Below, one piece after another: positions 39,324 through 47,357 of a DNA stretch of 64,000 bases (position 1 is its first letter; every line of letters starts with the position of its first letter). The translations under genes were made by a program, and so were the position numbers. Location: positions 1 to 64,000 of the forward strand of contig NZ_AXWW01000038.1 of NCBI RefSeq assembly GCF_000482865.1, given 5' to 3'. The notes beneath the pieces were generated by a model. The model searched no databases. It saw nothing but the letters and a program-made list of their open reading frames with translations, and was not told where the DNA came from. The stretch is from Actinokineospora inagensis DSM 44258 (lineage in GTDB: Bacteria; Actinomycetota; Actinomycetes; Mycobacteriales; Pseudonocardiaceae).

Positions 39324-39899
39324 TCAGTCGAGGTCGAGGTAGTGCGCCAATACCGGTGCCAGTAGCTCGACGACCTCGTCTTCCGGGGCGGAGGCGAGGG
39401 GTTCGACGCGGATGATGTAGCGGACCATGGCGAGGCCGACGAGTTGGGCGGCCATCGCGGCGGCGCGGAGGCGGGGGACGTTGAGGGCGTCGGTGACCCT
39501 GGCGAGCATGGCGCGTTCCAGGAACTGGCGGAGCAGGTCGGCGGCGGACTCGCTGGTGGTGACCGAGCGGATCAGGGCGTGCATGGCTTTGGACGATTCC
39601 GGCGCGGTCCACAGGGTCAGGAAGAGGCGGACGAGGCGGGCCGGGATTTCCGCGCGGGGGCCGTCCAGGATGGTGGTGACGATCAGGTCCGGGTTGATCG
39701 GCAGGTTCAGGGCGGCGGCGAAGACCTGGTCCTTGGTGCCGAAGAAGTGGTGGATGAGGGCGGGGTTGACCCCGGCTTCGGCGGCGATGCCGCGCAGGGT
39801 GGCGCCCCGGTAGCCGTGGGTGGCGAACTGGGCGCGGGCGGCGGCGAGGATGTGGTCGCGGGTTTCGGTGGGGCCGGGTCGTCGGCCGCTCCTGGTCAT
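39324..39899 (-). CDS. TetR family transcriptional regulator
   Basis: 191 aa. HTH at about 11-57 ([20 protein letters not shown]), then a helical C-terminal domain with [18 protein letters not shown] near 103. It is similar in build to the TetR at 37372. Divergent from hisF with a 53-bp gap. It lies directly upstream of padR but is separated from it by the palindrome. Confidence 0.85.
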   Translation of the reverse strand: MTRSGRRPGPTETRDHILAAARAQFATHGYRGATLRGIAAEAGVNPALIHHFFGTKDQVFAAALNLPINPDLIVTTILDGPRAEIPARLVRLFLTLWTAPESSKAMHALIRSVTTSESAADLLRQFLERAMLARVTDALNVPRLRAAAMAAQLVGLAMVRYIIRVEPLASAPEDEVVELLAPVLAHYLDLD

Positions 39900-39939
39900 T
39901 GTTCCCCCTTGTGCTCGCGGGTCCAGTATCGCCGCCCCG

Positions 39940-39945
39940 TAGGCT
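39940..39945 (+). promoter_or_regulatory. -10 box (TAGGCT) for leaderless hisF
   Basis: TAGGCT, 7 nt (CGGGGGC), then the hisF ATG. No Shine-Dalgarno sequence. Confidence 0.5.
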
Positions 39946-39952
39946 CGGGGGC

Positions 39953-40726
39953 ATGGCAGTAGCGGTCCGCGTGATCCCGTGTCTCGACGTTGACGCCGGT
40001 CGGGTGGTGAAGGGGGTCAACTTCACCGACCTCGTCGACGCGGGGGACCCGGTGGAGTTGGCGGCCGCCTACGACGCCGAGGGCGCGGACGAGTTGACGT
40101 TCCTGGATGTGACCGCGTCCTCTTCGGACCGGGCGACGACGTTGGACGTGGTGCGGCGGACCGCGGAGCAGGTGTTCATCCCGCTCACCGTGGGCGGCGG
40201 GGTTCGCACCGTCGAGGACATCGACACGTTGCTGCGGGCGGGCGCGGACAAGGTCGGCGTCAACACGGCGGCGATCGCGCGGCCGGAGTTCCTGGGTGAG
40301 GCGTCGCGGCGGTACGGGGCGCAGTGCGTCGTGTTGTCGGTCGACGCGCGCCGGGTGCCGGAGGGCAGCGCGCCCACGCCGTCCGGGTTCGAGGTGACCA
40401 CGCACGGCGGCAGGCGCGGCACCGGCATCGACGCGGTCGAGTGGGCCGAGCGGGGGCAGGAACTGGGGGTCGGCGAGATCCTGCTGAACTCGATGGACGC
40501 CGACGGCACCAAGGCCGGGTTCGACCTGGAGCTGATCCGGCTGGTCCGGGCCAGGGTGGACGTCCCGCTGATCGCCAGCGGCGGCGCGGGCGACCTGGCG
40601 CACTTCCCGCCCGCGGTCGCCGAGGGCGCGGACGCGGTGCTGGCGGCCAGCGTGTTCCACTTCGGACAGTTGCGGATCGGCGAGGTGAAGGACACCCTGC
40701 GCGCCGCCGGGGTCGAGGTCCGGTGA
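39953..40726 (+). CDS. hisF: Imidazole glycerol phosphate synthase cyclase subunit
   Basis: With HisH makes IGP and AICAR from PRFAR and ammonia. 257 aa, TIM barrel. [20 protein letters not shown] at residues 4-23 holds the first catalytic aspartate, [14 protein letters not shown] near 177 the second, and GGVRTVEDI near 80 and SGGAGDL near 210 the two phosphate sites. hisH lies 17 kb away on the other strand. The stop overlaps the next gene (GTGA). Confidence 0.95.
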   Translation: MAVAVRVIPCLDVDAGRVVKGVNFTDLVDAGDPVELAAAYDAEGADELTFLDVTASSSDRATTLDVVRRTAEQVFIPLTVGGGVRTVEDIDTLLRAGADKVGVNTAAIARPEFLGEASRRYGAQCVVLSVDARRVPEGSAPTPSGFEVTTHGGRRGTGIDAVEWAERGQELGVGEILLNSMDADGTKAGFDLELIRLVRARVDVPLIASGGAGDLAHFPPAVAEGADAVLAASVFHFGQLRIGEVKDTLRAAGVEVR

Positions 40727-41079
40727 GCCGCCCGCTGGAGATCCGGGTCGCCGCGCTGATCCTGACCGCCGTCGCGGTGTTGTTCTTCGTGACCGGGCTG
40801 ACGCGCGGGGACGCCCGGTCGCTGGTGTTCCCCGCGGTGCTCGGCGTGATCACCTTGCTGGCGGCGGTGAGCGCCTACGTCGGCCGGTACGTCGGCGTGG
40901 CGCTGATCGTGTCCGCGCTCGCGGCCATCGCGCACGCCGCGATCGCGTTGAGCGACCTCACGGTGTGGCTGCGGATCGCGTCCGGCGTGTTCGCGGCGGG
41001 GTACGTGTACGCCGGGGTGCTGCTGCTGACCCGCCCGGCCCGCAAGTTCTCGGGAAAGGAACCCGGTGACGAGTCTTGA
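40723..41079 (+). CDS. Small membrane protein between hisF and hisI
   Basis: 118 aa, four hydrophobic segments (about 8-25, 33-47, 51-70 and 78-100). No motif recognised. Start GTG overlaps the hisF stop; its 3-prime end overlaps hisI by 14 bp, so it sits inside a tight his operon. A membrane protein next to hisI also occurs in other actinobacteria. Confidence 0.75.
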   Translation: MSRPLEIRVAALILTAVAVLFFVTGLTRGDARSLVFPAVLGVITLLAAVSAYVGRYVGVALIVSALAAIAHAAIALSDLTVWLRIASGVFAAGYVYAGVLLLTRPARKFSGKEPGDES

Positions 41080-41404
41080 CCCGGCGATCGCCGACCAACT
41101 CAAGCGCAACGCCGACGGCCTGGTCTGCGCGGTGGTCCAGGAGCGGGGCAGCAACGACGTCCTGATGGTCGCCTGGATGAACGACGAGGCCCTGCACCTG
41201 ACCCTGACCACCCGCCAGGCCACGTACTTCTCCCGCAGCCGCAACGAGTTGTGGGTCAAGGGCGCCACCTCCGGCAACACCCAACACGTCCACTCCGTCA
41301 CCCTCGACTGCGACGGCGACACCCTCCTCCTCACCGTCACCCAATCCGGCGGCGCCTGCCACACCGGCAACCACACCTGCTTCGACGCCAACCGCTTGCT
41401 CTGA
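41066..41404 (+). CDS. hisI: Phosphoribosyl-AMP cyclohydrolase
   Basis: Third histidine step, opening the adenine ring of PR-AMP. 112 aa, no HisE fusion. [20 protein letters not shown] near residue 32, the metal-binding LDCDGDT near 84, and [12 protein letters not shown] near 97 are all present. GTG has AAAGGAA 4 nt upstream. Confidence 0.94.
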   Translation: MTSLDPAIADQLKRNADGLVCAVVQERGSNDVLMVAWMNDEALHLTLTTRQATYFSRSRNELWVKGATSGNTQHVHSVTLDCDGDTLLLTVTQSGGACHTGNHTCFDANRLL

Positions 41405-41512
41405 CTCCACCCCGATTCCGAGTCACACCCCTCCGCCAGGACTCCAGTTCTCTGGGCGAGCCATCACCACCCCTGGCGACCCCCCTCACATGATCGTGCG
41501 GCCAAGCACCCC

Positions 41513-41640
41513 CACGATCAACCACCGACCGCACCCGCTCCCACCCACGCGATCGACTCCAACCGACCTCCACCCGAGCGATCAACCCCAACGGACCTCC
41601 ACCCTCCACCAGGCGATCGACGTCGACGGACCCACCCAGT
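41513..41640. repeat. Degenerate short tandem repeat downstream of hisI
   Basis: GATCAACC/GATCGACTCC units followed by AACSGACCTCCACC recur at about 41514, 41551, 41580 and 41615 (period 29-37 bp). The wider gap 41405-41845 contains no convincing gene; its rest is C-rich and carries a composite element on the minus strand. Confidence 0.45.
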
Positions 41641-41653
41641 CCCCCACCCAATG

Positions 41654-41765
41654 CGGTCCAGCCCCCACCCAGTCCCGGGGGGCGTCCCTGGTCCAGTCTA
41701 CCGGCCCTGACCTGCGCCGAAAGGGCCGCACCAAAGCTGGGGATCACCCCAGCCGATGTGGATAA
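41654..41765 (-). repeat. Composite dispersed element, second subtype
   Basis: On the minus strand TTATCCACA starts at 41765 and TAGACTGG at 41700 (65 bp apart), followed by a 45-nt G/C-rich tail containing GGGACGCCCCCCGGGA and GGGTGGGGGCTGG. The tail is nearly the same as that at 60640-60687. It lacks GTTGATC. Confidence 0.6.
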
Positions 41766-41845
41766 CTTTTGACCTTGATCTGTCCTGGGCTTGGGTTCCT
41801 GCTCGGGCCAGGATGGTTGGCCTGAAGGGGCTTGGAGGTCTGGTC

Positions 41846-42535
41846 ATGCGGGAGTGGGCGGTGCTCGGGCGCTCTCCGGACGCCCGGTTGCCGACGTCGG
41901 CTCGGGTTACCGTTGCCGTCCTCGGTCTGGTTCCCCTGCTGGGTCTCGGTTTGTGGGCGGTGCTGCCGCTCGGGTCCGCGCCGTCCGCAGGCCGGCCGGT
42001 GCCGGTCGAGGTGACGTCAACCACCGAAACCACCGGATCCACTGACACCGCCGGATCCACCGAAACCACCGCGCCGTCTTCCACCGAGAGCCAAGCCGAC
42101 TTCGTCACCGAGTTGGACAGCCTGCTGCACCGCACCCACGACGCCCGCGATCAGGTCAAGGCGGCCGTGCAGGACGCGGCGGCCTGCGGTTCCGACCTCG
42201 GGGGCGACGCCGACCGGGTCCGAGCAGCAGCGGCCGAGCGTGACCGACTGGCGGATGCGGCGTCCACAGTGGACGCCAACCAGGTCACCGGCGGGGACGA
42301 GATGCGCGGCAACCTCGTCTCCCTGCTCCGAACCTCGGCCAACGCGGACCGCGAGTACGCCGCCTGGATCGACGACCTGCGGGTGCAGTGCACACAACTG
42401 GCCACCAACCAGCACTTGTCGGCGGCGACCCAGTTGAGCGCGAGCGCGACCAAGGCGAAGCAGGTGTTCGTCGCCGACTGGAACGGGATCGCCGCCGCGC
42501 GGGGGCTGACCACCTGGCAGGAGGGTGATCTGTGA
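41846..42535 (+). CDS. Signal-anchored protein with extracytoplasmic helical domain, unknown
   Basis: 229 aa. One membrane helix (about 21-43), a Thr/Ser/Glu linker (55-82) encoded by imperfect ACCGAAACCACC-type repeats, then an Ala-rich helical domain with two cysteines (near 112 and 178). GGAGG lies 8 nt before the ATG; the frame is open to 41756. I recognise no family. It overlaps the next gene by 4 bp and heads a three-gene unit. Confidence 0.65.
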   Translation: MREWAVLGRSPDARLPTSARVTVAVLGLVPLLGLGLWAVLPLGSAPSAGRPVPVEVTSTTETTGSTDTAGSTETTAPSSTESQADFVTELDSLLHRTHDARDQVKAAVQDAAACGSDLGGDADRVRAAAAERDRLADAASTVDANQVTGGDEMRGNLVSLLRTSANADREYAAWIDDLRVQCTQLATNQHLSAATQLSASATKAKQVFVADWNGIAAARGLTTWQEGDL

Positions 42536-44037
42536 TCGAAACGGACCTCGTGGTGACCCGGTTGTTGTGCGCGGGTGCGCACCTGGACAGCGCGTACTGC
42601 GGTGAGGTGTTGACCGAGTTGCTCGACCAGCGGCACCGGCGGGTCGCCCCGGCGTTCGGGTACGACACGGTCGCGGTGCTCGCGCACGCGTTGGAGTCGC
42701 GGCGCCGTCGTCGGCTACGGGCCCTGGCGTTGGTCGCGTGCGTCGCACCGCTGTTCCTCGCGTTCACCGACACCGACCGCTCGACGATCTGGGTGTGTGT
42801 GGCGTTGTGGTTGGCGTGGCTCGCCGTGTTCGTCGAACGCCTCGTTCGCACGCACACGTTGATGACCAGTCTGCCGCGCGGTGGCCCGATCTACCTCCGT
42901 CCGCACAAGGCGTTGCAGGCCCGCGCTGAGGACATCTCCCGGCAGCAGCACCTGGATTCGGTGTATTACAGCGGTCCCGTGCCGTTCGTCGGGGCGGGGA
43001 CGCTGTCGCGGAGTTGGTCGTTCGCCATCGTGCTGCGCGGCGCGGACGGCGAGCCCGAGCGGTTCACGGCGGACGAGCTGGTCGACGACGTGTGCGCGGA
43101 GATGACCGCCATCCTCAAGGACCTGGTGGACGAGGACCGCCGCGTCGGCACCGTGCACATCGCCCGCCGCCGCTACGCCACCCGCCTCCTCCCCCACGAC
43201 ACCGAGGAGACGGACGCCGAGCTCGCCCGCGACGGCTACGGCAGCGCCCGCTCGTACGCGACCGTCCAGGTCGGTACTTGGGACAACGAACTGGTCACGT
43301 CGATCTTCGTCGGTTTCGACGTCCGCGCCGACACGCTGTACACGGAGCTGCACAGCTACGTCCTGCACCCGGTCCGCGCCGGCTTCCACGAGGTCGACCG
43401 GTTGCCGGAGCGACTCGGGGTGTGGGCGGTGTTGCTGATCGCCGTGCGGGCACCGCTTTCCGCGGTCGCGGACATCGCTCGGGGGCTGGTCGGGTTCGCG
43501 CACACCGTGCTGCCGGAGCGGCCCAAGACCGGAGTCTTCGCGACCTCGCTCGCCGCCGTCGGGTCGCTGTTCGTCCTGTGGTCCAGCCTCGCGGATGTCC
43601 GGTGGGCGATCGGGGTCGCCGTGGGTTTGTGGCTGCTGCCCGCCGCCGTCGCCGCGGGTCGCCGGTTGACCGCCCGCCGCACCGCGGAACGCGCCGCCCG
43701 CCGCAAACGCGACCGCGCCAACTCCGTGGGTGCCCGGGGGTTGAAGGTCATCGACTTCGGTGCCCGCGCGGGTGTCCGAGCGCTCGGCGCGGACACCCGC
43801 CCGCACAACTTCTTCCAGCAGGTCGACCAGGAGAAGTACACGAAGATCATCGAGCGCCGGGTCACCGACGTGATCCACGACTTCCTGCGCGGCAAGCGGG
43901 TCGACCTGTCGGAGTTCGACAACCGCAGGCAGACCGTCCTGAACTACGGCGTGCTGAACATGGGCAGCGGCCAGGTGCTCAACACGGGCGCCATGGCCGT
44001 CGGCACCACCGCCACGGCGACGAGGAAGGGATCATGA
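42532..44037 (+). CDS. Polytopic membrane protein with C-terminal Asn/Gly-rich motif, unknown
   Basis: 501 aa. Two membrane helices near 62-100, a soluble domain (about 115-285), two or three more helices (about 295-320 and 338-380), a basic stretch, a short helical region with FLRGKRVDLSEF near 450, and a terminal segment NYGVLNMGSGQVLNTGAMAV at 471-490 followed by GTTATA. That segment recurs in part in the 66-aa protein encoded next. No named domain is visible. GTGA overlap upstream, ATGA overlap downstream. Confidence 0.7.
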   Translation: MIETDLVVTRLLCAGAHLDSAYCGEVLTELLDQRHRRVAPAFGYDTVAVLAHALESRRRRRLRALALVACVAPLFLAFTDTDRSTIWVCVALWLAWLAVFVERLVRTHTLMTSLPRGGPIYLRPHKALQARAEDISRQQHLDSVYYSGPVPFVGAGTLSRSWSFAIVLRGADGEPERFTADELVDDVCAEMTAILKDLVDEDRRVGTVHIARRRYATRLLPHDTEETDAELARDGYGSARSYATVQVGTWDNELVTSIFVGFDVRADTLYTELHSYVLHPVRAGFHEVDRLPERLGVWAVLLIAVRAPLSAVADIARGLVGFAHTVLPERPKTGVFATSLAAVGSLFVLWSSLADVRWAIGVAVGLWLLPAAVAAGRRLTARRTAERAARRKRDRANSVGARGLKVIDFGARAGVRALGADTRPHNFFQQVDQEKYTKIIERRVTDVIHDFLRGKRVDLSEFDNRRQTVLNYGVLNMGSGQVLNTGAMAVGTTATATRKGS

Positions 44038-44234
44038 CCAATCACGGGATCCAGGCGGACGGCAACGCCTGCATCGTCAACAACGGCGCGATGGCGGTGG
44101 GTTCGGCGACGGCGAACTACGCGGCCGACGTGACCGGTTCGGTCATCCAGGCGGGCACCCTGGCCGTCGAACCCATCCAGGAGCCACAGTCACCCGACGA
44201 CACAACGGTTACGTGCCCGCCCGCCAGCGAGTGA
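44034..44234 (+). CDS. 66-aa protein with NNGAMAVG and SVIQAGTL motifs
   Basis: Begins MTNHGIQADGNACIVNNGAM and continues AVGSATANYAADV, then TGSVIQAGTLAVE at 34-46. Residues 17-27 (NGAMAVGSATA) match the C-terminus of the upstream 501-aa protein. V-I-Q-A-G resembles the core of RHIM-like amyloid signalling motifs described in bacteria; that is a resemblance by eye only. GGAAGGG precedes the ATG, which overlaps the previous stop. The 3-prime end overlaps the convergent gene by 26 bp. Confidence 0.65.
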   Translation: MTNHGIQADGNACIVNNGAMAVGSATANYAADVTGSVIQAGTLAVEPIQEPQSPDDTTVTCPPASE

Positions 44235-44733
44235 AGGTGTCGATCAAGCCGATCACCTGATCGACGACGACCTTGGCGCTGACCCGGACCTCTTCCAACT
44301 CCAGGTCCCGATCGACCAACGCCGCCGCGCGCCCTTCGCCACCGCGCCAACGGCTGTGCGCGCGCCGCTCCAACGACACGGCGCGGCGCAGTTGGGAGAG
44401 TGGACGCTGGCTGGCGCGGACGAGGTCGCGGCGGATGGGTGCCAGCGCCACGAGGAAGTGGTGGGCGGGGGTGCCGACGCCGAGCCGGGTCATCTCCTGG
44501 GCTTCCCGGGTGGGGTCGGCGAAGTCTTCGTCCATGGTGAAGGCGGTGGCGACGCGGGTGAGGGCGTCGGCGGCGGTGCCGCCCGCGTCGAGGGCGGCGA
44601 TCGCGGTTTCCCACGCGTCGACGCCCGAACGTAAACGGGTCAGGAAGGCGGCGGGCGCGGGGTCGCCGCGCAGGGGGCCGCGCACCTGGTCCAGCGCCTC
44701 GGTCAGCGCGGCCAGGGACAACTCGGCGGGCAT
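44209..44733 (-). CDS. Hypothetical helical protein convergent with the 66-aa gene
   Basis: 174 aa, soluble, mostly helical, rich in Ala, Arg and Leu; no motif recognised. PAHHFLVALAPIRRDLVRAS near residue 89 suggests helix pairs. A weak GGAGG-type site precedes ATG 44733. Its last 26 bp overlap the end of the 66-aa gene on the other strand, so the two may interfere. Confidence 0.55.
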   Translation of the reverse strand: MPAELSLAALTEALDQVRGPLRGDPAPAAFLTRLRSGVDAWETAIAALDAGGTAADALTRVATAFTMDEDFADPTREAQEMTRLGVGTPAHHFLVALAPIRRDLVRASQRPLSQLRRAVSLERRAHSRWRGGEGRAAALVDRDLELEEVRVSAKVVVDQVIGLIDTFTRWRAGT

Positions 44734-44793
44734 GAAGACCTCCGGTCGGTGAGGGTGATCACGCTAGGACCTCGGCGAGCGCTGGTGAAGGTC

Positions 44794-44823
44794 TTGACGG
44801 GCTAATCTCAGCGGGCGCAGAAT
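44794..44823 (+). promoter_or_regulatory. Promoter of the ABC exporter operon
   Basis: TTGACG (44794-44799), 18-bp spacer, CAGAAT (44818-44823), then 7 nt to the ATG at 44831. No ribosome-binding site, so the message is probably leaderless. Confidence 0.55.
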
Positions 44824-44830
44824 TAACCAC

Positions 44831-45538
44831 ATGACTAATTCAGCGGTCACCGCGACAGCCCTCCGGGTGGCCCGGGGCGGGCGGGAGGTGCTGCGGGACG
44901 TGGGTTTCGCGATCCCGCGCGGCTCGGTCACCGGCCTGCTCGGCCCGAGCGGCTGCGGGAAGACGACGCTGCTGCGCGCCGTCGTCGGCGTGCAGGCGAT
45001 CACCGGGGGCGCGGTCGAGGTGCTTGGCAGACCCGCCGGGCACACCGCGCTGCGCCACAAGATCGGTTACGCCACGCAGAACCCGGCCGTCTACGCGGAC
45101 CTGACCGTCGCCGAGTGCCTGCGCTACTTCGCCGCCGTGCTCGGCGCCGGTGACGTCGACCAGGTCCTGCGCGACGTCGACCTGCTCGACCACGCCGACC
45201 ACCTCGTCGGCACCCTCTCCGGCGGTCAACGCGGCCGCGCCAGCCTCGCCGTCGCCCTGCTCGGTTCCCCCGAACTGCTGGTGCTCGACGAGCCCACCGT
45301 CGGTCTCGACCCGGTGCTGCGCGAGGACCTGTGGACGTTGTTCCACCGACTGGCCGCGACCGGGACCACCTTGATCGTCTCCAGTCACGTCATGGACGAG
45401 GCCGCCCGCTGCGACCGCCTGCTGTTCCTGCGCGACGGTCGCGTGCTGGCCGACGACACCCCCGCCGGTCTGCGCGCCGAAACCGGTGAGCAAGACCTCG
45501 AACAGGCTTTCCTACATCTGGTTCGGAGCGCGGCATGA
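44831..45538 (+). CDS. ABC transporter ATP-binding protein
   Basis: 235 aa. Walker A GPSGCGKTT at about 40-48, Q-loop GYATQNPAVYADLTV near 81, signature LSGGQRGRASLA near 130, Walker B LLVLDEPTVGLDP near 152, and the switch histidine in IVSSHVMDEA near 183. It is a DrrA/CcmA-like exporter ATPase. Overlaps its permease by 4 bp. Confidence 0.92.
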   Translation: MTNSAVTATALRVARGGREVLRDVGFAIPRGSVTGLLGPSGCGKTTLLRAVVGVQAITGGAVEVLGRPAGHTALRHKIGYATQNPAVYADLTVAECLRYFAAVLGAGDVDQVLRDVDLLDHADHLVGTLSGGQRGRASLAVALLGSPELLVLDEPTVGLDPVLREDLWTLFHRLAATGTTLIVSSHVMDEAARCDRLLFLRDGRVLADDTPAGLRAETGEQDLEQAFLHLVRSAA

Positions 45539-46269
45539 ACCCGACCACCACCCTCGCGACCGCGCGGCGGGTGCTCACCCAGTTGCGGCACGACCCGCGC
45601 ACCGTCGCCATGCTGCTCGTCGTGCCGACGCTGTTGATGACCTTGCTGCGGTTCGTCTTCAACGACGAGCGCGTGTTCACCCGCACCGCGCCCGCGCTGC
45701 TCGGCGTCTTCCCGTTCATGATCATGTTCCTGGTCGCGTCGGTGACCACGTTGCGCGAACGCACGACCGCCACCCTGGAACGGTTGATGACCATGCCGAT
45801 GGGCAGGCTCGACCTGATCCTGGGCTACGCCATCGCGTTCGGGGCGCTGGCCGTGGCGCAGGTCGGCATCGCGACGGCGGTGTGCGCGTGGTGGCTGGGC
45901 ATGGCGGTGACCGGTTCGGTGTGGACACTGCTGGTGATCGCCGTGCTGGACGCGCTGCTCGGCATGGCGCTGGGCCTGTTCGTCAGCGCGTTCGCGAGCA
46001 GCGAGTTCCAGGCGATCCAGTTCATGCCGCTGTTCGTGCTCCCCCAGTTCCTGCTGTGCGGCCTGTTGCAGCCACGCGACCAGATGGGCTGGCCACTGCG
46101 GTGGCTCTCGGACGTGATGCCGTTGTCCTACGCGGTGGACGCGCTGTCCCGGGTCACCGCGGGCACCGGGTTCACCGGCGCCATCCGCACCGATCTCCTT
46201 GTCGTCGCCGGGTGCGTGTTGCTCGCCCTGGCTCTCGGCGCTGGCACGCTGCGCAGGCAGACCGCCTGA
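45535..46269 (+). CDS. ABC-2 type transporter permease
   Basis: 244 aa, six membrane helices. TATLERLMTMPMGRLDLILG near residue 78 is the conserved cytoplasmic loop of ABC-2 exporters; LFVLPQFLLCGLLQPRDQMGW near 165 and WLSDVMPLSYAVDALSRV near 190 are typical of the drug/antibiotic exporter subgroup. Forms a two-gene exporter with the ATPase. The substrate is unknown. Confidence 0.9.
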   Translation: MNPTTTLATARRVLTQLRHDPRTVAMLLVVPTLLMTLLRFVFNDERVFTRTAPALLGVFPFMIMFLVASVTTLRERTTATLERLMTMPMGRLDLILGYAIAFGALAVAQVGIATAVCAWWLGMAVTGSVWTLLVIAVLDALLGMALGLFVSAFASSEFQAIQFMPLFVLPQFLLCGLLQPRDQMGWPLRWLSDVMPLSYAVDALSRVTAGTGFTGAIRTDLLVVAGCVLLALALGAGTLRRQTA

Positions 46270-46352
46270 ACGGGAACGTCCTGGTCGCTCGATCCCCCGG
46301 GTGATCGCCTACCATCTCGTCCCGACACTCGTGGATGGTTCGGGGGCCGGGG

Positions 46353-47324
46353 ATGAGGGGTTTACGCAAGGTCACGATCGCACTGGTCGCGCTGCCAGTG
46401 TTGTTGGCGGGCTGCACCCGGGTGATCTCGCCGCCCGTCGAGTCGGCCAGGGCGATCCCCCGCTACACACCGCCGAAACCAGACCTCGTCAAGATTCTCG
46501 GGGATCTGACCACACTGGACATGTGCTCGCTGATCGATCCGGCCGACTTCGGCAACGGCAAGCCCATCACCTTGGGCTCGTGGGACGTCTGCTCCATCAC
46601 GGTCACCGCGGGTGCGGGCGCCGCCACCATCAGCGTCGGCGACATCGACCTGGTGGACACCCTCGGGCCGCGGACCGCGCCCACCGAACTCCTGGGCTTC
46701 CAGTACTCCCAGTACACCAACGGTCTGACCCCGTGTGGCCGGGTCCTGCCGTTCACCAACGACAACTCCACCACCCTCGGCCTGACCCTCCGCGTCGACC
46801 GGGCCACCACCACCGAGGGTTCGAGCGGCTCCGCGTGCGGCCAACTCGCTCAGGGCTTCGAGAAGACGCTGCGCAGGCTCAGGGACAAACCCCAGTTGGT
46901 CAAGCACCACACCTTCACCCCCGCCGGACTGGCCACAATCGACCCGTGCGGCACCGTCCCCCGGGCCAGCGTCGCCGCCTTCCCCACCAAGAAGAACTGG
47001 CCCGGCAGGCACAACTGCGAGTGGACCGACGCGTCGAAGAACACCACCCTGCGCGTCACCTTCGGACGCTCCACTCCGGACTTCGACAAGACGATGACGA
47101 ACACCGTGATCGCGGGCAGGCCGACGTCCCAAATGCAGGTCCCCAGCGGCCCGGGTTCGATGTGCCTGCTGTTCACCAACGGCCCGAAGGACCAGGAGTC
47201 CGGCGGTTCGGAGAACGCCATGATCGCGCTGACCGTGCGCGACGTCGCGGACGCCGCCGTCACGTGCACCCAGGCGACCCAGTTGGCGAACCAGATCTGG
47301 CCGGTTCTGCCACCCCCGCGCTAG
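46353..47324 (+). CDS. Lipoprotein, DUF3558-like
   Basis: 323 aa. Lipobox VLLAGC gives a lipidated cysteine near residue 20. LDMCSLIDPADFG near 52 resembles the opening motif of DUF3558 lipoproteins, and the second half repeats the pattern (IDPCGTVPRASVAAF near 198, then HNCEWTD near 222), suggesting two related domains. Cysteines occur in pairs. It needs lgt, which is also in the window. The role is unknown. Confidence 0.7.
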   Translation: MRGLRKVTIALVALPVLLAGCTRVISPPVESARAIPRYTPPKPDLVKILGDLTTLDMCSLIDPADFGNGKPITLGSWDVCSITVTAGAGAATISVGDIDLVDTLGPRTAPTELLGFQYSQYTNGLTPCGRVLPFTNDNSTTLGLTLRVDRATTTEGSSGSACGQLAQGFEKTLRRLRDKPQLVKHHTFTPAGLATIDPCGTVPRASVAAFPTKKNWPGRHNCEWTDASKNTTLRVTFGRSTPDFDKTMTNTVIAGRPTSQMQVPSGPGSMCLLFTNGPKDQESGGSENAMIALTVRDVADAAVTCTQATQLANQIWPVLPPPR

Positions 47325-47340
47325 CGGGAGCGGCAGAACC
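47303..47340. terminator. Hairpin overlapping the lipoprotein gene end
   Basis: GGTTCTGCC (47303-47311) pairs with GGCAGAACC (47332-47340), with an inner CCCGC/GCGGG pair. It spans the stop codon and lies between convergent genes. Confidence 0.65.
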
Positions 47341-47357
47341 GAGGCAGGGCAACGAGA

